25,717 bases of DNA from Lachnospiraceae bacterium (GCA_004556655.1 SFGF01000054.1:1-25717); one strand, 5' to 3'; shown: positions 1-8,682, counted from the stretch's first letter. Numbers and translations: made by a program. The notes: a model not told the origin generated them from the letters alone.

Positions 1-149
1 TTACGTCTTTTTTGAGAAATAAGCCGTAGGTCTATTAAAGTTACCCTTTTATCCGAAAATCATTTCAAAATACTTCTTGACTATTTACCAAATTGCTTTA
101 TAGTTTATGAAACAATTATTTTTAGGATGGATACATCCTAAGTATCTTT
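1..149. other. Left-edge intergenic stretch with small hairpin
   Basis: This is A/T-rich non-coding DNA downstream of the surface-protein stop. It holds an 8-bp hairpin (TTAGGATG at 122-129, CATCCTAA at 134-141, loop GATA). On the plus strand the hairpin is followed by GTATCTTTTT, so it could terminate a plus-strand gene lying left of the window. On the minus strand, the direction of the surface-protein gene, it is followed by A residues and so is a poor terminator. No gene is seen. Confidence 0.4.
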
Positions 150-3100
150 TTAAATGTGCTTTCTTCTACCCTCCTTTAAGAATTTTCTTATATACAGAAG
201 GACAGAAGCCAGCATAAGCAGGATTCCTCCCATAATATATCTTAGCGTGCCATGACCGCCGGTCTCCGGAAGTATCAAACCTTGTTCACCTGTCAATTTG
301 TTATTCACTGTAATAGTTCCTGACTGAATACCATCATTATTATCATAATTAACAGTATAACTCGTAACGGGATTTTCAGTAACATAATAGTAATAGGTCA
401 ACAAATTTCCATCAGCATCGGTTCCTGTTAATGGCAAGTTCTCGAAAGTATAATTCCATTTATCTTCAGAATAAATCGTGACAGATTTTACAAACTCTCC
501 CTCTGAAATAATGGATTCACTTTGTGATATATCACTCTTTCGATAAAGATTTATTGTAACATTTCCACTATGCGTAATTTCATTTCCCTCTTTATTCTGC
601 CATTTTTTCTGCACGGTAATTTCTGTAGTATTCTTTACATTTTCTACATACTCCGTGTGTCCTACTGCCGAAAGATCATAGGCCACTGCTGTACTTGGAA
701 CAATGCTTGGATCAGTAATATTAGGCAATGTAACCGTCTCACCTTCCATGTCAGAGAAATAGAAATAATAATTTTGATGATTTTCCGGTATTAAATATCC
801 TTCTGGTGCCTTAGTCTCCACTACCTTATATAGAGTATTATATTCATAGTAAGTGCGTAAAACATTGCCTTCATTATCTTTTTCAGCACGAGTGATCACA
901 AATTTTCCATTTTCATCTGTAGTATAAGTTTTAACCGCTTCTGTTCCGTATGACTGAGTATTCATATCATACTTGAAGACTCCAAAAGTTGCACCTGGAA
1001 TGATTACATTATAATTTCCTTGTTCAACTTTAATAAACTCATAACTCTTTTCTGTCCGAACTCCGCCGGATGAACTAGATGTTACCCACCGATCATTATG
1101 TTCAAAATCATGTGACGCTTCTGTTTTTCCGTTTAGTGTAGCCTTATTACTAAATGGGATTTGGAAATTCTCTGGTTTTGCATTTGTACTTTCATCAAAA
1201 TTCGATGTCACATCATAAGTATACTCAAAAATCAGCGGAACACCATCTGGAATACCAGTCGCTGTTATAGTACTTGTAGTTGTTTTACACCAATCATCAA
1301 CGACTTTATTCTCCACTGTCCAACTCCAGTCAAAGAGCTCCTCTCCATGCACATACTTACCACCAGAATCTATCTTAAGTGTTCCATCCTCATTAAGTAC
1401 TGCTTTAAAAAGCCGAACACTTGACTGAACCAATGTTGCCTGAATATCAAGCAGAAATCCCGGATAGTACACATAATATGAACTTTGATAAGAAAGCACA
1501 TCACTCAAAGTCAACGTACTCTCTGAATTTTGAAGCAAATCCATACCTTCCGGATTAAAACATATCTGATAGTTTAATTTTTTATTTTCATTGTCCCAAC
1601 ATCCATTTTTGCTAATTTCATTGATAGCTATAGAAGAATTATCATATGTCCAATTTTGAGTCTGGGACGATGAATTGATATTTTTTTCACCCAATATCAT
1701 TTCCACACTGTTTTTCAATTCATGTTCATTACCGTCTTTGAGGTCTGCTGCCACTTTACAATTAATTGTCAGAGTAAATACACTTTCTTTCTGAATAATA
1801 CCATCACCTGATTTTGGTTCAATACAAACAGTCACTACACCGCTGCTACTCTCATATTTTCCACTTACCCTATATTGATTTGTACTATCATTTCCAGAAA
1901 TCTCACCATTTTCTCCAATTTCCAAATCCATATTAAGGTTTCCCCATCCACTTAAATGTAAAGTTTCAAGCGAAACGTTACTCGGCAATGTGTCCACCAC
2001 TGTCATTTTAGAATTATCGTCGTTATTATTCGTAGCAATAACTTTCCATTGTAATGTCCCATCAGATGTACTAGTAGTGGTTCCTGTAGAACCATTGCCA
2101 TCCGTTTTCACAACTCCAGGTTTTCGATATTGATAATCAGCACTTGTTTCCTGCTCACCTACCTTTATATAATTATAAAATTTAACATCATCACCTATGT
2201 CAGCTTTAGTCAAATCTACTATTGTCTCATAAGATAATACCAATTTTGATGCATTCTCTGGTGGAACAAGCCCTTCTGGAAAAGTAATAGTAAAAATAGT
2301 AAATTTGATATCATTGAATTGCTCATCAGAACTATCTTTGACTGTACCAAAAGTATATTCCTTACCATCTGAATCTTTTAAAACAATCTGCTGTTGTAGT
2401 GATGCAAGATTATCGGCATCTGCAACATACTCATTATTAGCATCTAGCCATCGCATTCCATCAACTAACGCAAGAACCTGCTCTCGTGTCATCCACTGAT
2501 CAGTATTTATATTATTCCACTGGTTTTTTGTCACATTGTCTTCAATAACCGTATTCTTACTTAATCCTCCTTGAGGAACATTTACAGTCACTATCCATGA
2601 AACAGTACCACTTGTACCATCAGCAGAAACTTGTATCCCATCAGCTTTTTTCTCTAAACTACCAGAACCAGATACTGTTACTTTTGCTTCATCAGATACT
2701 TCTTTTTCGCCATTCTTTATTCTTACAGTATTAGTCACATCATATCTGTCAAACTGCTGCAGTACAGGTGTAGAATAGGTTACTGTATACTGATTATTAT
2801 TCTCACCCTCGTTAATTGCATTAAAAGTTATTTTCTGCACTTTTTGGTTGGAATCCTTATCCATACTATATTCATTCTCTGGCGCTGAATTTCCGTCACG
2901 TTTAACTTCTATTCCTATTGCAGCAGCTAACATATCATCTTCCAAGACCGCTCCAGCTATATTTCTCTTACTTCCATTTACTATTATCGTCCAGTAAATC
3001 ATATTATCCCATTCAGAATAATAACCATTTTTCTCAACTTTAAGTGGTTCTACAATCACCGTCTTGTCAATTCCGATATCCTTACCTTGTTGTTCACTTC

Positions 3101-6062
3101 CTGGTTTTAAATTTGCACTATTCTTCACCTCCACAGTCTGTTCTGAATTATCAATTATAGTTGAATACTTTATGCTATATGTCTGTGTATTTGGCTTATT
3201 ATCTTCTAATGTATTGAAAGTAAAACTAGGATTTTCACCATCATTAAACGTAATTCCACTTTCAGGAGATATAGTAAAATTATCTTCTTTTAATCCAACA
3301 AACTTTGTGTCTGTCAGAGTCGCCCCTGTCAAATCTACTCCATTTGGATTAATTGTAATTTCCCAATCAATCTTATTACCATTTAGTGTACCATCCTTTA
3401 TCAATGTTACGCCTTCTACTTGAACTTCTACACTGTCATTTTTCTCATCACCTTCAATGTTAGGATTAGGATCCAATGTAGCTTTATTGATCACAGTTTC
3501 ACCATCCCAAGTAGGTGTCAATGGTGTATAATAAGTGATCGTATATATATTATTATTTTTTCCATTATCTGTAGCACTAAATCCGATTTCACCACTAGCT
3601 TTATTATAAGTATACCCTATACTAGGATCAACTGTCACGTCATCAGATGCACCTAACATCATATCTGTCAGTTTTGCTCCGACCAAATCAACCTGATTTT
3701 CATTAAGAGTTATTATCCACTTAATACAATTATTATTGACGCTACCTACCTTTTTGATCGTATATTCAAAACTCGTATTCACTGTAATTTCTGTTTTTCC
3801 ATCAGCTTTAATAGTGTGATTATTACTATCTGTAGCACTCACTTCTACTTTATTATTCACTGTCACACTTTCCACAGTCTGATCCATAATTGGATAAATA
3901 TATGTGATTTTGTAATACTCTAATCTAGTACTTTCAGCAGAATATTGATTTTCACGCGCACCAGGTTCAATATTCAATGCTGGCAATTGCATGCTAATTA
4001 CACCATCATGAGTGGTTAGTTCTGTAGGACTATACTCAGAACCCAAATAATCTTTAAACCAATGAATATTATATTGATATCGATTTCCAGTTTCTACTTT
4101 CACACTTGGATTTCCAAGTATCAATCCATCAATATTCGTTATAGTATCCGTAAATAAAATTGGATCTGGAGTACCTTTAGTAGTACGTACATAAACAGTA
4201 TAAACCAATTGATTTTCGTCCTGTTTCCATTCACCCTGTTTTTCAACATTAATATCATATTTTTCAGTAGTATTTTCCGGATACTTAATCTTATCAGCAG
4301 GAATATTTATCACCACATCATCATTTCCAAGTTGAATGCTTCCATCATCTTTGACTGCACTCTTATCCAAGGTACCACTAAACTCCACATACCCTGAAAC
4401 TTTATTTCCAGCATTATTAACATACTCTTGATCAAATACAATCTGAACAGAATACGTCCCATCACCATTATCAATAAATGTTCTTTTACCGGCAAGCACA
4501 CCGCTACTGTCATAAAGAGCAATTTCCCCTTTTGTCACCTCTGTACTCGGAATAATTACCCCTTCAGGATAATCATAAATATAAGGGATATTAGCCACAA
4601 GGTCTGCTTTTTCCACTTCAAATTCTAAGTAAACGCTAGTCTTAAAGGTGTCAGTTTCCGGGTCATATACAACGCCTATTTCCTTTGGAGTACTGTTCGG
4701 AAGATATCCGTTGACACTAGTCACATTCAAAACTTTAGAAGTATTTTCTCCATTTGTAGTTCTTAAAGAAAAGGCTCTGCTATTTAAGATTCTTTCTTCA
4801 TTCTTTATCTCTGCCATCTCCGGATTCTCCGGCAGTTCTCCATATCCCAGTATCCGTGCGTCATTGATATCATACATATTGTATTCCACCTGATTACCGG
4901 AGTTTCCTTCGATTGTTTTGATCGTATATTCATTTACTTCCGCCACCAGCCCTACGTGATCGGATGTTCCGTTCTTCTTGATGCTGAAGAAAATAAGATC
5001 TCCCGGTTCGGGCTGATAGTCTGAAGAAGCATCGAAATACATTCCCCGGTCTGACAGAGTCTGTATCCAGTTCTGACAATTACAGTCTATGGGTACTTCA
5101 TTTCTCGGAACCTCTGCGTAGTTCAGGCAGAAAGATACGAACATGGCACACCAGTCACCGTAAGAATCTCCATACCACGCACCGTAGCGGGTGTATCCTT
5201 TCATGGTGGTGCCATCTTCTTCCACTATGTAATTATCCGTACTTTCTCTATAACCCAGCTGACTCTTTGCTACAGCCAGCACATCATCCGCCCATATACC
5301 TGACAATTCTGTCGGAATTGTTCTTTCCCATATCTCTGCGGTCTCCACATCCGCATTCGGATTCGAATAACAGATTAATGTATGGGTATGTTCTTCTTTT
5401 TCACAGGTCAGTACTTTTTTATAACATGCATCGGTATGTACATGTGTATTGCTGCTGGTCTGCCCGGAGGTTTCTTCCTGACCGCAGGTCAGCACTTTTT
5501 TCGTCTCATAGCAGGCATCTGTATGGGTATGGCCTTCGGATTCTTCTTTTCCACAGACATACGTTACCCTTGTCTCATAGCAAGAATCCGTATGGATATG
5601 ACCTTCCGATTCTTCTTTTCCGCAGATCATCTCTCCTGCTTCATTATAACAGCTGTCACTATGTGTATGACCTTCGCTCTCAGGAACATTACAGATCAGA
5701 ACCTGCTCTGTATGCTTGCATTCATCTGCGTGTGTATGACCTTCTGACTCTTCTTTTCCACAAATCAGGTCCTTTTCCTCTGTGTAACACGCATCTGTAT
5801 GTTGATGAGCGACAGTTGGCTGTGCCGCCGGATTCTCCGGATATCCACAGGTCAATTCTCTTGTATAACATTCTTCTCCGTGTGTATGTTCTTCATATCC
5901 GCAATATGCAGTTCTTTCCATCGTTATTGCAGGCAGGATCAGGGCATATGTAGTGCAGAAAACCACGATACATGCCAGAGCACCTACCAGCTTCTGCCAG
6001 CGCTTCCAGTGTTTTCTGCTTTTTTCATACTTTTCTCCCTGTTCTAACAGTTTCTCATTCAA
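150..6062 (-). CDS. LPXTG-anchored surface protein: His/Cys repeats, CHAP, Ig-like repeats, SpaA/Cna_B
   Basis: This is a 1970-residue secreted protein, probably linked to peptidoglycan by sortase. In order: a basic cytoplasmic N-terminus (1-25), a signal/TM segment (about 26-48, ending in YALILPAIT), an eight-copy HxHx3C repeat array (about 54-232), and a CHAP amidase/peptidase domain (about 255-410) with Cys305 in DWCAMF, His369 in SDHVGLV and Glu385/Asn387 in IEGNSGN. Then come about seven Ig-like adhesin repeats (about 600-1600), a SpaA-type domain (about 1672-1811, with VVETKAPEGY), a Cna_B domain (about 1812-1923), LPETG (1931-1935), a hydrophobic span and a basic tail. The start is TTG: it is the first possible start after the signal-peptidase stop, and AAAGGGGG lies 8 nt upstream. 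The gene follows the signal peptidase by 27 bp. No sortase is in the window. CHAP activity and adhesion are inferred from family. Confidence 0.93.
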   Translation of the reverse strand: MNEKLLEQGEKYEKSRKHWKRWQKLVGALACIVVFCTTYALILPAITMERTAYCGYEEHTHGEECYTRELTCGYPENPAAQPTVAHQHTDACYTEEKDLICGKEESEGHTHADECKHTEQVLICNVPESEGHTHSDSCYNEAGEMICGKEESEGHIHTDSCYETRVTYVCGKEESEGHTHTDACYETKKVLTCGQEETSGQTSSNTHVHTDACYKKVLTCEKEEHTHTLICYSNPNADVETAEIWERTIPTELSGIWADDVLAVAKSQLGYRESTDNYIVEEDGTTMKGYTRYGAWYGDSYGDWCAMFVSFCLNYAEVPRNEVPIDCNCQNWIQTLSDRGMYFDASSDYQPEPGDLIFFSIKKNGTSDHVGLVAEVNEYTIKTIEGNSGNQVEYNMYDINDARILGYGELPENPEMAEIKNEERILNSRAFSLRTTNGENTSKVLNVTSVNGYLPNSTPKEIGVVYDPETDTFKTSVYLEFEVEKADLVANIPYIYDYPEGVIIPSTEVTKGEIALYDSSGVLAGKRTFIDNGDGTYSVQIVFDQEYVNNAGNKVSGYVEFSGTLDKSAVKDDGSIQLGNDDVVINIPADKIKYPENTTEKYDINVEKQGEWKQDENQLVYTVYVRTTKGTPDPILFTDTITNIDGLILGNPSVKVETGNRYQYNIHWFKDYLGSEYSPTELTTHDGVISMQLPALNIEPGARENQYSAESTRLEYYKITYIYPIMDQTVESVTVNNKVEVSATDSNNHTIKADGKTEITVNTSFEYTIKKVGSVNNNCIKWIITLNENQVDLVGAKLTDMMLGASDDVTVDPSIGYTYNKASGEIGFSATDNGKNNNIYTITYYTPLTPTWDGETVINKATLDPNPNIEGDEKNDSVEVQVEGVTLIKDGTLNGNKIDWEITINPNGVDLTGATLTDTKFVGLKEDNFTISPESGITFNDGENPSFTFNTLEDNKPNTQTYSIKYSTIIDNSEQTVEVKNSANLKPGSEQQGKDIGIDKTVIVEPLKVEKNGYYSEWDNMIYWTIIVNGSKRNIAGAVLEDDMLAAAIGIEVKRDGNSAPENEYSMDKDSNQKVQKITFNAINEGENNNQYTVTYSTPVLQQFDRYDVTNTVRIKNGEKEVSDEAKVTVSGSGSLEKKADGIQVSADGTSGTVSWIVTVNVPQGGLSKNTVIEDNVTKNQWNNINTDQWMTREQVLALVDGMRWLDANNEYVADADNLASLQQQIVLKDSDGKEYTFGTVKDSSDEQFNDIKFTIFTITFPEGLVPPENASKLVLSYETIVDLTKADIGDDVKFYNYIKVGEQETSADYQYRKPGVVKTDGNGSTGTTTSTSDGTLQWKVIATNNNDDNSKMTVVDTLPSNVSLETLHLSGWGNLNMDLEIGENGEISGNDSTNQYRVSGKYESSSGVVTVCIEPKSGDGIIQKESVFTLTINCKVAADLKDGNEHELKNSVEMILGEKNINSSSQTQNWTYDNSSIAINEISKNGCWDNENKKLNYQICFNPEGMDLLQNSESTLTLSDVLSYQSSYYVYYPGFLLDIQATLVQSSVRLFKAVLNEDGTLKIDSGGKYVHGEELFDWSWTVENKVVDDWCKTTTSTITATGIPDGVPLIFEYTYDVTSNFDESTNAKPENFQIPFSNKATLNGKTEASHDFEHNDRWVTSSSSGGVRTEKSYEFIKVEQGNYNVIIPGATFGVFKYDMNTQSYGTEAVKTYTTDENGKFVITRAEKDNEGNVLRTYYEYNTLYKVVETKAPEGYLIPENHQNYYFYFSDMEGETVTLPNITDPSIVPSTAVAYDLSAVGHTEYVENVKNTTEITVQKKWQNKEGNEITHSGNVTINLYRKSDISQSESIISEGEFVKSVTIYSEDKWNYTFENLPLTGTDADGNLLTYYYYVTENPVTSYTVNYDNNDGIQSGTITVNNKLTGEQGLILPETGGHGTLRYIMGGILLMLASVLLYIRKFLKEGRRKHI
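5484..5807 (-). repeat. 69-bp-period His/Cys coding repeats
   Basis: In the surface-protein gene, HxH motifs start at residues 86, 109, 132, 155 and 178, exactly 23 residues (69 bp) apart. Each is followed by x3-C and a second Cys 7-9 residues later, with a GKEESEG linker between several units. Further, less regular copies flank them (HTH at 59, HVH at 207, HTH at 225). The regularity indicates tandem duplication. The paired His and Cys suggest metal binding, but this is inference. Confidence 0.85.
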
Positions 6063-6089
6063 CTGAGGTACCCCCTTTCCTCTTCCTTT

Positions 6090-6674
6090 TTATTGTATTT
6101 TCCCGATTCGGTTCAATGGCCATATGCGAAATACCAGTTTCCCTACGATCTGTTCTTCCGCTACACAGCCCACAGCTGAGCTTCTGCTGTCCACAGATAC
6201 AGAACGGTGGTCACCCATGACAAACAATCTGCCTTCCGGAACCTGATAGGGGAGCTCAATATCACATTCTCCCAGCGCTTTATCCTGAACATACGGTTCG
6301 TCCAAAAGTTCACCGTTCACCGTTACATTGCCCTCTTCATCGATATCCACCCATTCACCGGCACGGGCAATGACACGTTTTACCAGTATTTTATTATTGT
6401 AATAAAAGGCCACCACATCATGCTTTCCAAAGTCAGAGCCTTTCAATGAAATCACGATCTCACCGTCCTCCAGCGTCGGTGTCATAGAAGAGCCGTAGAT
6501 CTGAAGCACCGGCAAAAGAAGCGTAGCCACAAGTACTGCGATCGCCGCAACTGTAATAAGTGCATACACCGTGCTTCGCAGAGTCTTTCCATATGCATCT
6601 TTATATCGTACCCTTTTTAGTTCACGCTCCAGCTCTTCCACGGATGGCCTGCTGATATCCTTTTTTGCTTTCAT
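6090..6674 (-). CDS. lepB: Type I signal peptidase
   Basis: This 194-residue S26-family membrane peptidase would remove signal peptides from exported proteins on the outer face of the membrane. One N-terminal TM segment (about 36-57) follows a charged cytoplasmic stretch. The catalytic Ser63 lies in GSSMTPTL, the general-base Lys99 in VKRVIARAGE, and the box E motif GDHRSVSVDSR is at 154-164. Length is normal for Gram-positive SipS/SipW-size enzymes. The ATG lies 2 bp after the stop of the coiled-coil gene with an AGAGAG site upstream, and the surface-protein gene follows after 27 bp. That placement suggests a peptidase dedicated to the neighbouring LPXTG protein, as in pilus loci that carry their own SipA. 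This role is inferred. Confidence 0.92.
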   Translation of the reverse strand: MKAKKDISRPSVEELERELKRVRYKDAYGKTLRSTVYALITVAAIAVLVATLLLPVLQIYGSSMTPTLEDGEIVISLKGSDFGKHDVVAFYYNNKILVKRVIARAGEWVDIDEEGNVTVNGELLDEPYVQDKALGECDIELPYQVPEGRLFVMGDHRSVSVDSRSSAVGCVAEEQIVGKLVFRIWPLNRIGKIQ

Positions 6675-6676
6675 AT

Positions 6677-7342
6677 CTAGTCTCTCTGGATCTCTCCCGA
6701 TGCTGTCAAAAGTTCCCGCAAGCCTGCGTGTGCCTGATAGAACGCTTCCAGTCTCGATGATAGATCATCCCATCGTTTTTCCACATCTTCTTCTGCTTTT
6801 TTATCAAGACTCTGGCATTTTTCCAGAGATTCTTTTTCTCTTTCCTCACAGCGGATCCGGGTGCTCTCTTCCATTTCTTCACATTTTCTTCTGGTTTCCT
6901 CTTCCATCTCGTTGCACTTGATGATCATGTTTTCCTTCATGGAATCACAGCGTTCCTTCACAGTCTGCTTCATTGCTGTACATCGATCCTGCATCTGCTG
7001 TTCTTTCATCTCACACTCCCGCTGTGTATCCTCCAGCAGCTTTTTCACATATGCTTCCGTCTCTTCCTCTTTCTTCACACAATTTACTTCTTCACGATCA
7101 TATAAAAGCTGAAGATTATCCAGATACTGCTGTGCCGCCGCTTGCGCTGCATCGAAAACACCATTCAGTTTGAAAGAAGCCTCCGCTATCGTTCCTGCGC
7201 TCTCAATCTCTATCTTTCGGTCCGCAAGCTGCGCCCGAAGCTTCTCAACCTCTTCCTTCAGACGATCGTTTTCTTTGCTCTGCTCCAGGAGCATCTCCAA
7301 CAATTCTCCTCGTTTTAATCTTTGAAGCTCTTTATCTGTCAT
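6677..7342 (-). CDS. Cys-hendecad coiled-coil protein of surface-protein operon
   Basis: This 221-residue, highly charged, probably cytoplasmic protein has no signal peptide or TM segment. Residues 1-45 form a heptad coiled coil (ELLEMLLEQSKENDRLKEEV). A small alanine-rich segment (50-80) follows. Residues 88-186 form a long helix in which Cys occurs at 88, 110, 121, 132, 143, 154, 165 and 176, all on an 11-residue grid with one position (99) skipped. No enzymatic motif is seen. It is the first gene of the unit with the signal peptidase and the LPXTG protein, so a scaffold or localisation role in export is conceivable. I recall similar proteins beside surface-protein genes in gut Firmicutes but cannot name a family. 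ATG start with an AAGAGGAT-type site about 10 nt upstream. Confidence 0.85.
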   Translation of the reverse strand: MTDKELQRLKRGELLEMLLEQSKENDRLKEEVEKLRAQLADRKIEIESAGTIAEASFKLNGVFDAAQAAAQQYLDNLQLLYDREEVNCVKKEEETEAYVKKLLEDTQRECEMKEQQMQDRCTAMKQTVKERCDSMKENMIIKCNEMEEETRRKCEEMEESTRIRCEEREKESLEKCQSLDKKAEEDVEKRWDDLSSRLEAFYQAHAGLRELLTASGEIQRD

Positions 7343-7419
7343 ATTATCTTATATCCTCTTTTCTTCTCTATCGATGCTGTCAAAATACATTTTCACAAAT
7401 TCTAGACATATTATTTTTA

Positions 7420-7447
7420 ATTATACTACAATCATTGCATTTTTCAA
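7420..7447 (-). promoter_or_regulatory. Promoter of coiled-coil/signal peptidase/surface-protein unit
   Basis: On the minus strand a TTGAAA box (7442-7447) and a perfect TATAAT box (7420-7425) are separated by 16 bp, about 78 bp before the ATG of the coiled-coil gene. It sits in a very A/T-rich region with no other coding content. No promoter is evident in the 2-bp and 27-bp gaps inside the unit, which supports a shared transcript. Confidence 0.6.
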
Positions 7448-7573
7448 CAAATATTCTTTCCATTATTGTATATTTTTTCATACATTACACAAACAAAACT
7501 CTGTGTTATTCAATTTTTGATATAATTTTCACAAACAAATCGTATATTTATAAAATAAATATATAATCACCCA

Positions 7574-7613
7574 AAAGCTCCGGGAATTGCAATTTTCCAA
7601 TCCCCGGAGCTTT
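7574..7613 (-). terminator. Rho-independent terminator after the zinc dehydrogenase
   Basis: A 16-bp stem with one mismatch (AAAGCTCCGGGAATTG at 7574-7589, CAATCCCCGGAGCTTT at 7598-7613) encloses an 8-nt loop, 13 bp past the dehydrogenase stop. The stem is GC-rich at its base and flanked by A/T runs on both sides. The T-tract is short on the minus strand (CTTTTGGG), so efficiency is uncertain. Confidence 0.65.
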
Positions 7614-7626
7614 CTTTTCCACTATT

Positions 7627-8652
7627 TTATTTTTCCGGCGAAATAATATACTTACCGTTAGCCCGCATCTGAGGTTTTCCCAGTACATCTGCCAGTTTGT
7701 CAAGTCCACATACTTCATAAACCATACTGCTTACATCCAGCCGTCCGGAATCGATCAGATCCAACGCACGCTTCTGGGTGTAAGGATTGATATAAGAAGC
7801 TTTCAAAACCAGTTCCTTCTGGAAAATCTGAAATGGTTTTACAGAGATAGTCTCATCCGGTTTGGTCAGACCGAACATCATGACGACTGCTTTATTTCCT
7901 GCAATGTCAATAGCCTGTTCTATGGTGGACGGGCGTCCGACACACTCGATCACTGTATTGATCCATGTCATACCGGCATCTTTCAGTACCTGCTTTACAT
8001 CCTCATGGATCGGGTCAATACAGATATCCGCTCCCAGTTTTTTGCCCACTTCTCTCTTACTCTCCACAGGCTCCAGCAGTGCTACCTTGGCAGCTCCCGC
8101 CAGCTTTGCCAGCTGCATCATAAGAAGCCCGATCATACCACCGCCGATCACAACCACCTGATGTCCCGGCTGAATCTCGCACATATCCATTCCGTGGAGA
8201 CAGCAGGCTACAGGTTCTGTCATGGCACCCTGTTCAAAAGTAGTATGGTCTCCCAGTTTGTATACCTGCCTCTGATTTACCGCGCAATATTCTGCAAATC
8301 CGCCATTTACGGTAGTTCCGTAACCAATCATATGCTCGCAATAATGAGCCACCCCGTTTCTGCAAGGCTCACAGGCTCCACAGTAGCAGTTCGGATCGAT
8401 ACATACCCGATCACCGACTTTGTAGTTCTTTACATTTTCTCCCACTTGTGCGATCACACCTGCAAATTCATGACCCAGAATAGTAGGCGGTGTTACTTCT
8501 GCTGCTCCCTTATCTCCCTCGTAAATATGTACATCTGTACCACATACTCCACATGCTTTCACCTGAATCAGCACATCCTCCGATCCCACCGCCGGCATCT
8601 CATGATCTTCTATCCGCAGATCATGCTTTCCATAAAATACTGCACTCTTCAT
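7627..8652 (-). CDS. Zinc-dependent alcohol/polyol dehydrogenase (MDR superfamily)
   Basis: This 341-residue medium-chain dehydrogenase oxidises an alcohol or polyol with NAD(P). The GroES-like N-terminal domain carries catalytic zinc ligands Cys37 (GVCGTD), His61-Glu62 (GHEFAG) and probably Glu146. The structural zinc lobe has Cys91, Cys94, Cys97 and Cys105. The Rossmann domain begins at VVIGGGMIG (167-175), and an acidic residue after the second strand (ALLEP, Glu194) favours NAD over NADP. The family includes sorbitol, threonine and galactitol-1-phosphate dehydrogenases, and the exact substrate cannot be read from sequence. GGAGG lies 9 nt before the ATG. It is divergent from the ROK/lacZ genes, so sugar-derived polyols are plausible substrates. 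Single gene with its own terminator. Confidence 0.9.
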   Translation of the reverse strand: MKSAVFYGKHDLRIEDHEMPAVGSEDVLIQVKACGVCGTDVHIYEGDKGAAEVTPPTILGHEFAGVIAQVGENVKNYKVGDRVCIDPNCYCGACEPCRNGVAHYCEHMIGYGTTVNGGFAEYCAVNQRQVYKLGDHTTFEQGAMTEPVACCLHGMDMCEIQPGHQVVVIGGGMIGLLMMQLAKLAGAAKVALLEPVESKREVGKKLGADICIDPIHEDVKQVLKDAGMTWINTVIECVGRPSTIEQAIDIAGNKAVVMMFGLTKPDETISVKPFQIFQKELVLKASYINPYTQKRALDLIDSGRLDVSSMVYEVCGLDKLADVLGKPQMRANGKYIISPEK

Positions 8653-8682
8653 TTTCTGGTACCTCCAATAGTTTTATTTGCT

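Noticed and set aside
122..141. Hairpin as terminator of the surface-protein gene
   Set aside because: On the minus strand it is followed by A residues rather than a T-run; it could only serve a plus-strand gene outside the window.
5267..5953. Long repetitive open frames on the plus strand opposite the His/Cys array
   Set aside because: They arise because the 69-bp repeats lack stops in the antisense frames; no ribosome site, and the composition is not protein-like.
150..7342. Complete pilus operon
   Set aside because: No sortase and only one LPXTG protein; the surface protein's CHAP and His/Cys modules do not fit a standard pilin set.
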